Shown: piece by piece, positions 20,140-31,296 of the stretch
How positions within the stretch are numbered: the first letter of the stretch is position 1
Layout: every line of letters begins with the position of its first letter
Assembly: GCA_963575745.1 (NCBI GenBank)
Contig: CAUYUJ010018893.1
Location: forward strand, 678,694 to 742,693
DNA length: 64,000 nt
Source of the DNA: Prorocentrum cordatum
Taxonomy: Eukaryota > Sar > Dinophyceae > Prorocentrales > Prorocentraceae
Reading direction: 5' to 3'
Notes under the pieces: generated by a model
Told to the model about the DNA's origin: nothing
Seen by the model: the letters and a program-made list of their open reading frames with translations, nothing else
Database searches by the model: none
Translations under genes and position numbers: made by a program

Positions 20140-21190
20140 CTGCGACTCACTCTACTGCGACAAGCGTTTCGCTCGAGACATCCTCGACAACTCCTCATGT
20201 TTGACATCCGCGTGGGCGACCTGGACACGTGAAATTTAGCGTCTCGCTCGAGATGTCCTCAACAAATCCTCATGTTAAACATCCGCCTCGGCGACCTGGA
20301 CACGTGAAACCCAGCGTCTCGCTCCAGACGTTCTGAACACTTCCTCATGCTAGACACCTGCCGGGGACGCGTGAAAACAAGCCTTTCGCTCAAGACATCC
20401 TGCCCAAGTCCTTCTGTTAGGCATCCGCTTGGGCGACCTGGACACGTGAAAGTAAGCGGTTCGCTCGAGTCAACTTCCAAACATCTTCATGTTAGACATC
20501 CGCCTGGGCGACCTGGGCACGTGAAAACAAGCGTTTCGCTCAAGGCATCCACAACACATCCTCATGCTAGACATTCGCCTGGGTCACCTGGACACGTGAA
20601 CGTAAGCGTTTCGCTCGAGACGTTCTGAACACCTCCTTATGCTAGACACCTGCCAGGGACGCGTGAAAACAAGCGTTTCGTCCGAGACATCCTGCCCAAG
20701 TCCTCATGTTAGACATCCGCCCTGGGCGACCTGGACACGTGAAACAAGCCTTTCGCTCAAGACATCCTGCCCAAGTCCTGATGTTAGACATCCGCTCGGG
20801 CGACCTGGACACGTGAAAGTAAGCGGTTCGCTCGAGACATTTTCCAAACATCTTCATGTTGGAGATCTGTTCGGGCGACCTGGACCTGTGAAAACAAGCG
20901 GTTCGTTCGAGACGGCCTCAACACCTCTTCATGCTAGACATCCGCCTGGGCGACCTGGTTTTCTATCAATAAGCGGTTCGCTCGAGACATCCTCAACACA
21001 TTTTCATGCTAGGCATCTCCCTGGGCGACCTGGGCGCGTGACAACAATCGTCTCGCTCGAGAGATCCCCAACAAATCCTCATACTAGACATCCGCCTGGG
21101 CAACCTGGACGCGTGGAACCAAGCGTCTTGCTCGATAGTTGCATCCTCAAGACTTGGGCACGTGAAGTCAAGCATTTCACTTTGAGACAT
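20140..21190 (+). repeat. Module M2: roughly 75-bp satellite array
   Basis: Unit reads CTCATGCTAGACATCCGCCT, GGGCGACCTGGACACGTGAA and AACAAGCGTTTCGCTCGAGA, then CATCCTCAACACATC. It shares its core (CATGTTAGA, CCTGGGYGRCCTGGACACGT, GAAAACA) with M1, so M1 and M2 descend from one ancestor. About 14 units with length variants. Confidence 0.9.
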
Positions 21191-21507
21191 CCTCTGAATT
21201 CTGGTCCCCAGGGGAGGAAGGATCGACATCACGAAACAAGCGTTTCGTTCGAGACATCCTCAACACAAATCCGCTGGAGATCCGCAACAAACTAAAATCT
21301 GTATCCACCATATGTTTTATCGATCGGGATTTCAAATACCAGCGTTTTGCGCGGGACATCCTCAGCTTTCGAATTCACCGGCCCTGCGCGACTTCGTTAC
21401 TCATCGCAGACCATGTTCGCTGGCCCTACGCAAGCCGAGGCCGGGGGGTTAACCATGTGGAAGAGACCCTGAGCCCATGTCTTTTTTGGGCACAAGCGAA
21501 CCCCCCA
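21191..21507 (+). repeat. Module M5 with M2 remnants
   Basis: M2-derived words (GTTTCGTTCGAGACATCCTC) run to about 21365. M5 follows: GGCCCTGCGCGACTTCG, CATCGCAGACCATGTTCGCT, GGCCCTACGCAAGCCGAGGCC and a GAGACCCTGAGCCCATGTC word. It directly precedes the M4 start at 21508. Confidence 0.8.
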
Positions 21508-22865
21508 AAACATGATCGACCCACGAACCCGGAAAGGAATATAGAAATGTAAGGCATGGCAGCGTTTCACAGACACCTGATTGGGCGACGGGCAAGTGCA
21601 ATGTTGAGTGTCGATCTTGATGTACCGTGACGAGGGCTTTGCTGTCCTGCGCCGTGCTGAATGGCGATGTGCCATGCCGCGATTGTGCGATATATAGCGT
21701 TGTGGATCGACTCCTCCTTTGCATCCGAGTCCTGACCGAACTGCTGCAGATCTTAAACTCGAGCTGCCTGAGCACAGAGTAGCTGCCCCAGAGCCAATTG
21801 ACAGGGGGACATGCCAGGAGGACGCGCCGCGGAACGTCCCAAGTGGCGCGCCAGGCGACGTGCCGGGGGACGTACCATGGGGACTCACCGCGGGACGTGC
21901 CAAGGAGACGCGCTACAGAACATGCCAATGGACGTGCCACGGGACGTGCCAGGGGACGCTCCGCGCGACGTGCCAGGGGGACTCGCCACGGGACGCGCAA
22001 CGGAATGTGCCAGGGAACGTGCCAGGCTGCAACGTTGAGTGTATCGATCTTGACGTACCGTGCCGAGGGCTGTGCTGTGCTGCGCCGTGCTGAATTGCGA
22101 TGTGCCATGCCGTGATGGTGCGATATAAAGCGTTGTGGATCGAGTCTTCCTTTGCACCCGAGTCCTGACCGAACTGATCTCGATCGTAAGCTCGAGCTGC
22201 CTGAGCACATTAGCTGCCCCAGAGCTAATTGACAGTGGGACATGCCAGGAGGACGCGCCGCGGAACGTCCCAAGAGACCCGCCAGGCGACGTGCCAGTGG
22301 ATGTGCCATGGGGCCGCACCGCGGGACGTGCCAAGGGGACGCGCTACGGCACGTGCCAATGGACGTGCCAATGCCACGGGACGTGCCAGAAAACGCACCG
22401 CGCGACGTGCCAGGGGGTATTCGCCACGGGACGCGCAACGGAACGTGCCAGGGAACGTGCCAGGTTGCAATGCTGAGTGTATCGATCTTGATGTACCGTG
22501 CCGAGGGCTGTGTTGTGCTGCGCCGTGCTGAAGTGCGATGTGCCATGCCGCGATTGTGCGATATATAGCAAGTCCTGACCGAATTGATGTGGATCTTGAG
22601 CTCGAGCTGCCTGAGCACATAGTAGGTTTCCCAGAGCTAATTGACAGGGGGACATGCCAGGAGGACGCGCCGCGGAACGTGCCAAGGGGACCCGCCAGGC
22701 AACGTGCCAATGGACGTGCCACGGGACGCGCCAGGGGAAATGCCGCGCGACGTGCCAGGGGGACTCGTCACGGGACGCGCCGCGACACATGCCAGGGAAC
22801 GTGCCAGGCTGCAATGCTGAGTGTATCGATCTTGATGTACCGTGCCGAGGGCTGTGCTGTGCTTG
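21508..22865 (+). repeat. M4/M3 higher-order repeat, about 430-bp units
   Basis: The TGAGTGTATCGATCTTGATG anchor recurs near 21600, 22030, 22470 and 22815 (last unit shortened). Each unit is M4 (about 190-200 bp) followed by a 12-bp M3 array (about 230 bp). The M4 part contains GTTGTGGATCGAGTCYTCC and ends in AGAGCTAATTGACAGGGGGA. Confidence 0.92.
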
Positions 22866-23280
22866 GGCGACCTTGACCTGTGAAAACAAGCGTCTCGCTG
22901 AAGACATTCTCAATACATATGCTAGACATCCGCCTGGGCAACCTGGACACGTGCAAACAAGCGTCTAGATCGAGACTTCCTCAACACATCCTCATCCTAG
23001 ACATCCGCCTAGACGAGTTTGACGCATGAAAACAAACGCTTCGCTAGAGACATCTTCAACAAGTCCTCATGCAAGACATCTGCCTGGGCAATCTGGACGC
23101 GTGAAACCAAGCGTCTCGCTCGAGACATCCTCAAGACATGGGCACGTGAAAACAAGCATTTCACGTGAGAGATCCTCTGAATCCTGGTCTTCAGGAGAGG
23201 ACAATCTGTACCACAAAGCAAGCGTTTCGCTCGAGACCTCCTCAACAATTTCTGCAACACAAGCTTTTCGTTCGGGACAT
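22866..23280 (+). repeat. Module M2 array, short block
   Basis: Five to six 75-bp-type units with GGGCAACCTGGACACGTG and GCTCGAGACATCCTC. It starts abruptly inside an M4 unit at about 22865, showing a recombination or insertion junction. Confidence 0.85.
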
Positions 23281-23425
23281 TCTCAGATCTTAATTCGCCG
23301 GCCATCGCAGATTAACTTCGCTGGCCCTCCCCGAACTTGGCACCTGGGACAGGGTTACCTATTGAAAGAGAACCCTGGGCCTATGTCCTTTCCGTCAAAA
23401 AAAGCGCCAGAACCGTCTCAAAACA
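23281..23425 (+). repeat. Module M5
   Basis: AATTCGCCGGCCATCGCAG, TTCGCTGGCCCTCC, GAGAACCCTGGGCCTATGTC and CCTTTCCG. Confidence 0.75.
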
Positions 23426-23865
23426 GTGACGCGAAGATTGATAAGCAAGGCCCATTGTCAGAGCCTGGTCGAGACCAGAGCGACTCGGGATGGAAAGCTG
23501 GCAGGACTTCCGAGGGCCCCGTGTGCTCGGCGTCCTGGCTGGATGTGCGGGGTCGCCCTCGGAGGGTTGTCACCACGGCTGAGATGGCGCCGCCGCGGCT
23601 GGAGGGCAGCGCGCCGCACCACGGCTGGGCAAGAAGCGCCGAGGGAGGCGGGGCGCCCCGTGCCCGAGGCGGAGGAAACAGGGAGGCCCACCGAAGCGGC
23701 GCCGGAACCGCCTCAGAACAAGCAGCCCCCGGTCGATTCCAGGGCCCACTGCCGGAGCCTCCGCCCTCTCCGCCCCGGCCTCCGCCGCGGCCCCTCCGCT
23801 CCCCGCACGGCCCCCGGGCCGAGCCCCGGGCCGGCAGCTCGGAGCCGTCACGCGGAGCGAAGCGG
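23426..23865. other. No gene assigned
   Basis: GC-rich sequence with open frames on both strands (part of a 353-codon + frame from 23026 that starts in satellite). Pro/Arg/Gly-rich in every frame. No motif recognised. Confidence 0.4.
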
Positions 23866-24052
23866 AGGAGGGGGCGAAGAGGAGGGCAGGAGGAAGAGGA
23901 GGGCAGGAGGACAGGAGGAGGCGAAGAGGAGGAGGAGGAGGAGGAGGAGGAGGAGGAGGAGGAGGAGGAGGAGGAGGAGGAGGAGGAGAGAGAGAGGGAG
24001 AGGAAGAGGAGGACCGGAGGCGGAGAAGGGGAGGAGGGAGGAGGAGGAGGGA
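23866..24052 (+). repeat. (GGA)n purine tract
   Basis: Mainly GAGGAG triplets, almost pure purine on +, with a GAGAGAGAGGGAG interruption near 23988. Confidence 0.95.
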
Positions 24053-24259
24053 TTTCCAGGATTTCCGCCATCACAAGAGTAATTTGAAAGAAGCACCCCC
24101 TGAACACGATGAGCAGCGCGGCTACGAGGGACAGGAGGCCCACCCGTGGAGCCCGCCAAGAAGCTTGCGGAACACGAGAAAACGTGATACCGCAAATGAG
24201 TCCCTCCACCATTAAGATGTTCACTCCTTCCTGGCCAAACCACCAAGAGCGGAACAGGA
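24053..24259. other. Short non-repetitive spacer
   Basis: Sequence between two GGA tracts. A minus-strand frame exists but has no motif. Confidence 0.4.
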
Positions 24260-24405
24260 GGTGGGAGGAGGAAGGTAAGAGGAGGGAGGAGGGAGGAGGA
24301 GGAGGAGGTGGAGGAGGAGGAGGAGGAGGCGGAGGAGGCGGAGGCGGAGGAGGAGGAGGAGGAGGAGAGGAGGAGGAGGAGGAGGAGGAGGAGGAGAGAG
24401 CTTCG
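24260..24405 (+). repeat. (GGA)n purine tract with GGC variants
   Basis: GGAGGAGGTGGAGGAGG to GAGGAGGAGGAGGAGAG. Second of two purine tracts before the GAC array. Confidence 0.95.
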
Positions 24406-24564
24406 CATCACGTGGCGCATTCCCTGAGCCCGATTGCTGGAGGGGCGGCCTCGCCAGCTGCCCCCCCGCTGGCCCTGCCAGCCTGGCCCCTGCTTGGGGG
24501 GCTGGGCAGAGGGGCGCGCCCTCGCGGGCTGGAGGAGGGGGAGAAGGAGGAGGAGGAGGAAGAC
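24406..24564. other. Spacer between GGA and GAC arrays
   Basis: Encodes no recognised motif. Ends in another short GGAGGAGGAGG run at 24545-24565. Confidence 0.4.
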
Positions 24565-27500
24565 GGCGGCGACGATCACGTTGACGACGACTACGACGAC
24601 GACTTCGACGACGACGGCGACGATGACGACGACGACGACGAACGCCGACGAACGCAGACGACGAAGAAAGACGACGACGACGGCGGCGGCGACGAACGAC
24701 GACGACCGACGACGAAGATGTCGACGACGATGAAGACGACGACGGCGGCGTCGACGGCGACGACGACGAACGACGAACGGCAACTTCGACGACCGGCCAA
24801 CGACGACGGTGACGAAGACGCCGACGACCGATGACGAACGACGACGACGAACGAAGACGACGACGACGAACACGACGTCGACGAGCGACGGCGAACGTCG
24901 ACGACGACGACGACGACGTCGACGACGTCGACGACGAACGACGAGGACGACGAGGACGACGAAATGACGAGGACGACGACGATGACGGCAGAAGCGACGA
25001 CGACGATTGTGAAGACCGGCCATCGAAGACGAACGAAAAGCACAACGACGAGAACGGCGGCGGCGAACGACGAGGACGAACGACGACGACGTCGACGACG
25101 AGGAAGACGACGAACGACGATGACGACCACGAACGACGACGAACGACGACGACGAACGATGACGACGGCGACGACGACGACGGCGGCGGCGGCGTCGAAC
25201 GACGGTGAAGACGACGACGACGTCGATGACGACGACGACGGCGACGACGACGGCGGCGAACGACGATGACGAAGACGATGTCGACGACGACGACGAACGA
25301 CGACGAAGACGAACGACCACAACTTCGACGAACGACGAAAACGACGACGAACGACCCCAACGAGGACGATGTCGACGACGACGAGAACGACGACTACGAC
25401 GACCGAAGAACGACGACGACGAAGACGACGACGAACGACGACGAACGACGACGACGAACGAAGAGCACGACGACTCCGACAACTGCGGCGAGCGACGACC
25501 ACGACGAAAACGTCGGCGGCGACAACGGCGGCGGCGACGACGACGACTCCGATGCCCGACAACGAACGACGACGAACGACGCCGACAAACGACGACGACG
25601 ACGACGGTGGCGGCGGCGGAAACGAACGGCGACGAACGACGCCGACGACGCCGACGACGAAAACGACAATGACGACGGTGAGCGACGAGGACGAAGACGA
25701 CCTTGAGGACGCAGACGGTTAGGACGACGACGACGATGTTTTCGACGACCGACGAACGACGCCGACGAACGACGACGACGTAAACCACGATGAACGTTGT
25801 CGAACGACGACGACGACGAACGAAGATGACGACGACCACGGCGACGACGGCGGTTGCGACGAACGACTACGCACGACGACGACGTCGACGACGACGAAGA
25901 CGACGATGACGGGGACAAAAACGACGGCAGCGACGACGGCGGCGACAACGACAACGACAACGACTTCGACGGCCGACGGACGACGACGACGACCGACGAA
26001 CGACGACGACGAAGATGACGACAAACGACGACGCAAGAGGACGACGGACGAAGACGACGGACGACGACGACGGCGACGGCGGCGGTAGCGGCGACGCACG
26101 ACAAACGACGACGACAATGTCGAAGAAGATTGCGACGAGCGACAAAGACGACGAACGGAGACGACGACGACGAACGGCGACGACGACGAAGTCGACGAAG
26201 ACTACCATGGTGGAGGCGATGAACTACGTCGACGACGAACGCTGGCGACGAACGAAAACGACGACTTCGAAGACCGACGAATGGTGACAAACTGCGGCAA
26301 CCGACGACGATGAAGACGACGACGACGATGGCGGAGGCGACGAACTACGACGACGACGTCGACGACGATGACGAAGACGACGACGACGACGATCAACGAC
26401 GACGACGAAGACGCCGACGACGACGACGTCGGCGACGACGACGACGACGCATCGACGACGACGAAGACGACGCCGACGATCGACGACGACGATGACGAAC
26501 GACTACGGCGACGAACGACGACGACGTCCAACGACGACGACGACGACGAACGACGACGACGAGGAAGGACGAGGAAACGTTGACGACGAATGACGACGAC
26601 CACGACGTCGTCGACGACGGCGAAGACGACGACCACGAACGACGAGGACGTTTTCGATTTCGACGACGTTCGACGACGACGAACTGACGACGACGACGAA
26701 CACGACGACGTCGACAAACGACGAAGACGACGACGACGGCGACGACGAAAGACGACGAAGACGACGACGACGGCAAACGACGACGACTCTGACGACGAAG
26801 ACGACGACGACGGCAAACGACGACGACTCCGACGACGAAGACGACGACGACCGAACGACGAGGACGACACTTACAATCGATGACGAACGACGACGAACGA
26901 CTACGACGACGACGGTGACGTTGACGACGACGACGGCAACAAATGACGACGAACGACGACGACTACGAACGATGCCGACGACGACGACCGAACGACGACG
27001 ACGACAACAGCGCACGACGACTATCGACGACTCTCGTCGACGACGGTGACGATGACGACGATAAACGGACGAACGAACGCACGAACCACGAACGAACGAC
27101 GACGAACGAACGAACGTCGACGACGACAACGAATGACGACGTACGATGACGACGACGACGACCGAACGACGACGACGACAACAACGAACGACGACTACCG
27201 ACGACTCTGGACGACTCGACGACGACGGCGACGATGACGACGACGACGAACGCCGACGAACGAAGACGACGAATGAAGACGACGACGACAACGAGCGACG
27301 ACGAACGACGACGAATGACGGTGGCGAACGAAGACCACGACGTCGAAGAAGACGATGGCGACGACTTGCGACCACGAACGGCGACAACGACGACGACGGA
27401 CGACGGCGACGACGACGACGTCGAGGACGGACGACGACGACGAGCGACGACGATCGGCGACGACGAACAACGGCGACGACGAACGTCGTTGATAATGACG

Positions 27501-27705
27501 ACGAACGACGACGACGTCGACGACGAAGACGACGATGACGAGGACGACGACGTCGACGAAGACGACGAAGACGACGACGAATGACGACGAACGACGACGA
27601 CGAAAACGATGACGACGAACGATTACGAACGATGACCAAGGAGAGCGACGACGGCGACGTCGGCGACGACGACGAAGACGACGAAGACGATGACGACGAC
27701 GACGA
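24565..27705 (+). repeat. 3.1-kb imperfect (GAC)n array
   Basis: Over 3 kb of GAC/CGA/ACG triplets with frequent GAACGACGACG and GATGACGACG variants. Every repeat unit carries a CpG. Minus-strand codons (GTC, TCG, CGT) contain no stops, which explains open frames up to 663 codons. Plus-strand frames read D/T/R homopolymers. None is a credible gene. Confidence 0.97.
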
Positions 27706-28039
27706 GGAGGGGGCCTCCGCGAACAGAGGCGCCCGTTGCCCACGGAGTCGTGCGCGCCCAGGGCTCACCCCGCGAGGTCGTTGTCATGTTTGCGATCCAC
27801 GCGGAGAATAAATTCGAGCAGGGGTTCGCAACGCATGGGCGTTGGTTTAGCATTGTGGGCTGCTGAAGCTGCCGCGAGTTGTTCAGTGTCATGAGTAGTG
27901 CTTCCATATCTGCGCGCCGCTCAGGCGCCAAGAGAGCCCCCAGAGACTCGGGCTCTCTTGCGTGGGCCTGAGCTTGCAGCCGCACAGGCAACGCCCGCGC
28001 TCTGGACTGGCGGCGCGCACAACGGTCGGCTACGCGGGT
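27706..28039. other. No gene seen
   Basis: Non-repetitive GC-rich sequence with overlapping frames. No motif recognised. Confidence 0.4.
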
Positions 28040-28260
28040 TATTGACCCTGCAGGGTCCATGTCGACTCGATCGATCCGATTCGACATCGATTCCCGTCGG
28101 CCTATTCCGATCCGATGCCGATGCACCGACGATCCGATGCGGCCCGATGCTTGTATGGCGCTGTTGTGCACCCTGGCGCTGTCGAGCCGATTGGGTTTCG
28201 AGCCTGTGCCGATGCTGCCCGGTCCGATTCACGTTTTGGCTCGATCCGACCTGCGGGTCC
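28040..28260. repeat. Dispersed CCGATCCGATTCG repeat, copy 2
   Basis: GACTCGATCGATCCGATTCG, CCGATGCGGCCCGATGC, TTGTATGGCGCTGTTGTGCA and GTGCCGATGCTGCCCGGTCC match copy 1 at 6700 and copy 3 at 28905 in order. Confidence 0.75.
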
Positions 28261-28904
28261 CGCCCTTCGCCGGAGTGACCTGGTGCAGGGCCCACGGGGT
28301 CCCCCCAGCCTTGGCCTGCGTGCTCGGATCTGGCCCCCCTCGCGGTCCCCTGACGCCGCGCACCACTGGTCCCTCCTGCCCAGGGGTTCCTCCCTTGCGT
28401 GCAGGCGGAGCGGAGTTCCACGAGGGTGGCGGCCCTCTGGGAGCGCGGGGGGGCCCCTCGAGCGGCAGGGGCCTTCCCAGGAGGTCCCGGAGGCCTCCGA
28501 GAGGGCTTCTTTTGAAGCGTCGGGGCCGCTCTGAAAGGGCCCCTGCCGTCCGAGAAGCCGCAAGTCGGGCCTGTCCCTCTACAGGAGGAATGTTCAGAAA
28601 TGGTAGGGACGTAGTCTGGGGACGATTTTTCTACCAATTTCGAGTGATTCTGAGTATTTTCGAGTATTTCTGATTTTTCCTTTAAGCTCGGCCTGTAGGG
28701 GGACAGGCCCGACCTAAGAGAAGCCCCCGCCGCACTGGCAGAAGACCGCCAACCTCGCGCCAGCGCCCCTTGTGCGCGCCGTCAGCTTGGAACCCACTCG
28801 TCCTCAGGAGAACTTCTGCAGGCGTGGGTGCAACTTTTTCCCATGTTTCCTCTCTTCTCCTCTCTCGTCCCCCCTCCCCCCTCACGCCCCCTCACGCCCT
28901 CCCG
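28261..28904. other. No gene seen
   Basis: GC-rich, then AT-richer near 28610-28680 (GAGTATTTTCGAGTATTTCTG). Overlapping frames without motifs. CCCCTCCCCCCTCACGCCC-type pyrimidine run at 28870-28905. Confidence 0.4.
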
Positions 28905-29110
28905 ATCGAACCGACTCGGTATCGATCCCGGCCAGCCCGTTCCGGCGCGATTGCGATTATGATGGTTCCTGCGATGCGACGCGGCCCGCTGCTCGCACTT
29001 GCGCTGCTGCGCATCCTGGCGATGCCCATCCGATCTGGTGCCGATGCAGCCCGATCCGACGTGCGTTCCGATCCGCGGGCCTCACCGACCCCGGCCAGGC
29101 CAGGGGGGGC
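28905..29110. repeat. Dispersed CCGATCCGATTCG repeat, copy 3
   Basis: GACGCGGCCCGCTGCTCGCA, TGCGCTGCTGCGCATCCTGG, CGATGCCCATCCGATC and GTGCCGATGCAGCCCGATCC parallel copies 1 and 2. Confidence 0.7.
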
Positions 29111-29490
29111 GCACACGCAGATCCGCTGCCCAGGATGGTCCTGGGCAGGATCGGCGGGTTGTGCCTATTTTCCCGCCCGTCTTCCTTCGCATCCTTCGCT
29201 CCTCCGCCCCCCACCCTCATGCGGTGCTCGATTTCGTCCCGGCCGCCTGGGGCCGCAGGGGCTTGAAGCGCAACACCGCTTGCCGCTTGCCGCTTGCCAG
29301 GCCAGTCCTCTTCCTCTCCTGTTCCTCCGCTTCCTCCTCCTCCTCATCCAGCGAGCGACCTCTCAGGCGATTTCGTTGCAGTGGAAATCCTATCAGGGGG
29401 AGGGGGGAAGCAGCTTCAACATCGGGGATAACGAGATCTGGTCTCCTCCCTTCGAGGCCTCTCAAACTAGGTTCGAGTAGATGGGTCAGG
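29111..29490. other. No gene seen
   Basis: CT-rich around 29310-29350 (CTTCCTCCTCCTCCTC). No coding motif. Confidence 0.4.
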
Positions 29491-29494
29491 ATCG

Positions 29495-29625
29495 CGCCGC
29501 ATCGCTGATGCATCGGCGATGCGGCTTGAGAGCAATTTCTCCACGCCGACGTCGCCGATGCATCGTCGCCGTCGCCGATGCATCTCCGATGCATCGGCGA
29601 TCTATCAGCGATGCGTTGGAATCCC
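29495..29625. repeat. CGATGCATCG palindrome cluster
   Basis: GATGCATC or CGATGCATCGGCGATG recurs at about 29506, 29557, 29577 and 29590. The core word is self-complementary, so the cluster can form many small hairpins. Confidence 0.7.
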
Positions 29626-29770
29626 CGGGCTCCATCTACCTGGACCCCACTGGGGAGGTCTTCATGCCTCCTACTCGTCTTCCCGAGGTCGGGAGGATGG
29701 GGTCGCTCACGGCGGGACGCGATGGGCGAAGTTAGGTGACCTAGGATCTGACTCCCCCAACGTCGACGGA
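29626..29770. other. Short spacer, no gene seen
   Basis: Non-repetitive sequence joining the palindrome cluster to the dispersed repeat. Confidence 0.4.
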
Positions 29771-29945
29771 TGCATTTCAGGAGGAGAAGAAACACACAGA
29801 CACAATTAATCGGCGATTCCCAGGAAAATATGGGAAAATATGGGAAGTGGGGGGGAAGACGAAAACCCAGAAAATATGGGAAAATATGGGGGATATTTTT
29901 ATTTGTGTGTATTTATGTGTGTGTCCTGGGGCCCCTTCAGCATTG
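29771..29945 (+). repeat. Dispersed AAAATATGGG repeat, copy 2
   Basis: CATTTCAGGAGGAGAAGAAA, CACACAGACACAATTAATCG, three AAAATATGGG words, then TTTGTGTGTATTTATGTGTG and TCCTGGGGCCCCTTCAGC. Same order as 6297-6490. Confidence 0.85.
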
Positions 29946-30074
29946 CAGATCCTCTTCGAAGCTGGGCCATGGGCCATGGCTGGACGCGGCGTTGCACTTT
30001 GCCGCCCTGCCTCTCTCCGTATCTTCCCAGCTGACAGGATGGGGGGTGGACCCTTTATTCGACGGGGTCTCGCC
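29946..30074. other. No gene seen
   Basis: Short non-repetitive spacer. Confidence 0.4.
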
Positions 30075-30140
30075 CCTGCTCCTCCTCCTCCTCCTCCTCC
30101 TCCTCCTCCTCCTCCTCCTCCTCCTCCTCCTCTCCTCTTT
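30075..30140 (-). repeat. (CTC)n tract, purines on minus strand
   Basis: About 20 CTC triplets in tandem. One of only a few tracts in the window with purines on the minus strand. Confidence 0.95.
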
Positions 30141-30955
30141 CCCCCCCGTCTCCTCCCACGGCCAGCTGCTCGGGCACCTCGGTGGGCCTGCGGTGCAGCA
30201 TCCCCGCTGGGGCGTCCAGGGAGGGGGGCGAGGACCTTCTGTGGCCGGCCAGGCAGCGCGCCCCTGAGCCACCGCAGAATGTGGCTGTGCCGCTACGGTT
30301 AGCAACTGCACAGCTGTGGGGCGCGATCGACTCGGGCTTTGTGCAGAGAACGGCGTAGCCAGGCTCGAGCGGCGTCAATACTCTGCTGCCTGTGCCTCTC
30401 GTTCGTCCGCAGTCTGGGCAGCTCAGCACACCGCGCCCTGTTTTTACGTTTCGGCGGCGCCCCTGCAGGCGCCTGCAGTGCTGCCGCGGCACCTCGACCG
30501 CAGGCCACTTGTCCGCTTGTCTGCTGGTTGTTCTGCTTAATCGGGAGGGCAAGATATACGTAGACGCAACTACTCGTCAATTTCAAGGAGCATATTAAAA
30601 AACATGGGCAACGGAGGGCAAATCCAAGGTCAATACAGTACGGACACATGTGGGGAGTCCTTGAATTCGTATCCATTCAGTTGTGTCTCCCTGAGTGCTT
30701 TCAGGAATGCAATCGCCTCTTGGCTCGAGTCTGGTTGCAGAAGCTCTGAGCTTGAGCACGTCTGCGCCCCAGCGCTCGGCCGGTGCTCTTCGCGGTGTGC
30801 GCCTGCCCCTGCCTTGGTGCGACGAGTCGTGCCACCTGCTCTCGGCAGGTGCGAAGAACAGACAGACACAGACAGACACACGTGCACGTCGACTCCATCG
30901 GCTTACGCCACATCCGCCGACCCCTCTATAAAGTACTGCGCGTCCAGGACTGCAT
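30141..30955. other. No gene seen
   Basis: Overlapping open frames on both strands, none with a domain. Contains GAACAGACAGACACAGACAG at 30858-30877. Confidence 0.4.
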
Positions 30956-31165
30956 TCCATGAGGCTTGTTTGGATCCTGGGAGGTTCTTGGGGGCGTTTG
31001 GGGGCTCTGTTCGGGCTCCCTGGGGGCTTCTGGGGGCTTGTTTGGGGCTTCTTGAGGCAACCTGGGGGCGTCCTGGGGCCGAAGGCTGGAAATGTGGGTT
31101 CGGGTGCCCCATGGCGCCGTCCGGGGGCCCTCTGGGGCCGTCATCGGGGCTTCTTTGGCACTCTG
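30956..31165 (+). repeat. Degenerate CTTGGGGGC repeat
   Basis: TTCTTGGGGGCGTTTGGGGG, CCCTGGGGGCTTCTGGGGGC and TTGTTTGGGGCTTCTTGAGG, the same family as 13936-14165. Confidence 0.75.
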
Positions 31166-31244
31166 CTGAACTTGAAGTCGTCATCTCCACTGCTCGCGCA
31201 AACATCCCACCCACCCACCCGCAACTTGGTTTGCAAAGCCTCTT
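31166..31244. other. Short spacer
   Basis: Contains CCCACCCACCCACCC. No gene. Confidence 0.4.
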
Positions 31245-31265
31245 AAGACCGACTACGACGACACC

Positions 31266-31296
<31 letters not shown>

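Noticed and set aside
23848-25839. 663-codon minus-strand open frame, and many other long frames through 24.5-27.7 kb
   Set aside because: They consist of GTC/TCG/CGT triplets from the GAC array. That array cannot produce stops on the minus strand, so length is not evidence of coding.
25719-27768. Val/Arg/Ser-rich minus-strand frames as membrane or RS-domain proteins
   Set aside because: Apparent hydrophobic or RS stretches are triplet-repeat translations, and the plus strand gives equally long Asp/Thr/Arg frames.
29777-30302. Short open frames beginning in the AAAATATGGG element
   Set aside because: They start in a dispersed repeat and run into the CTC tract, with no domain.
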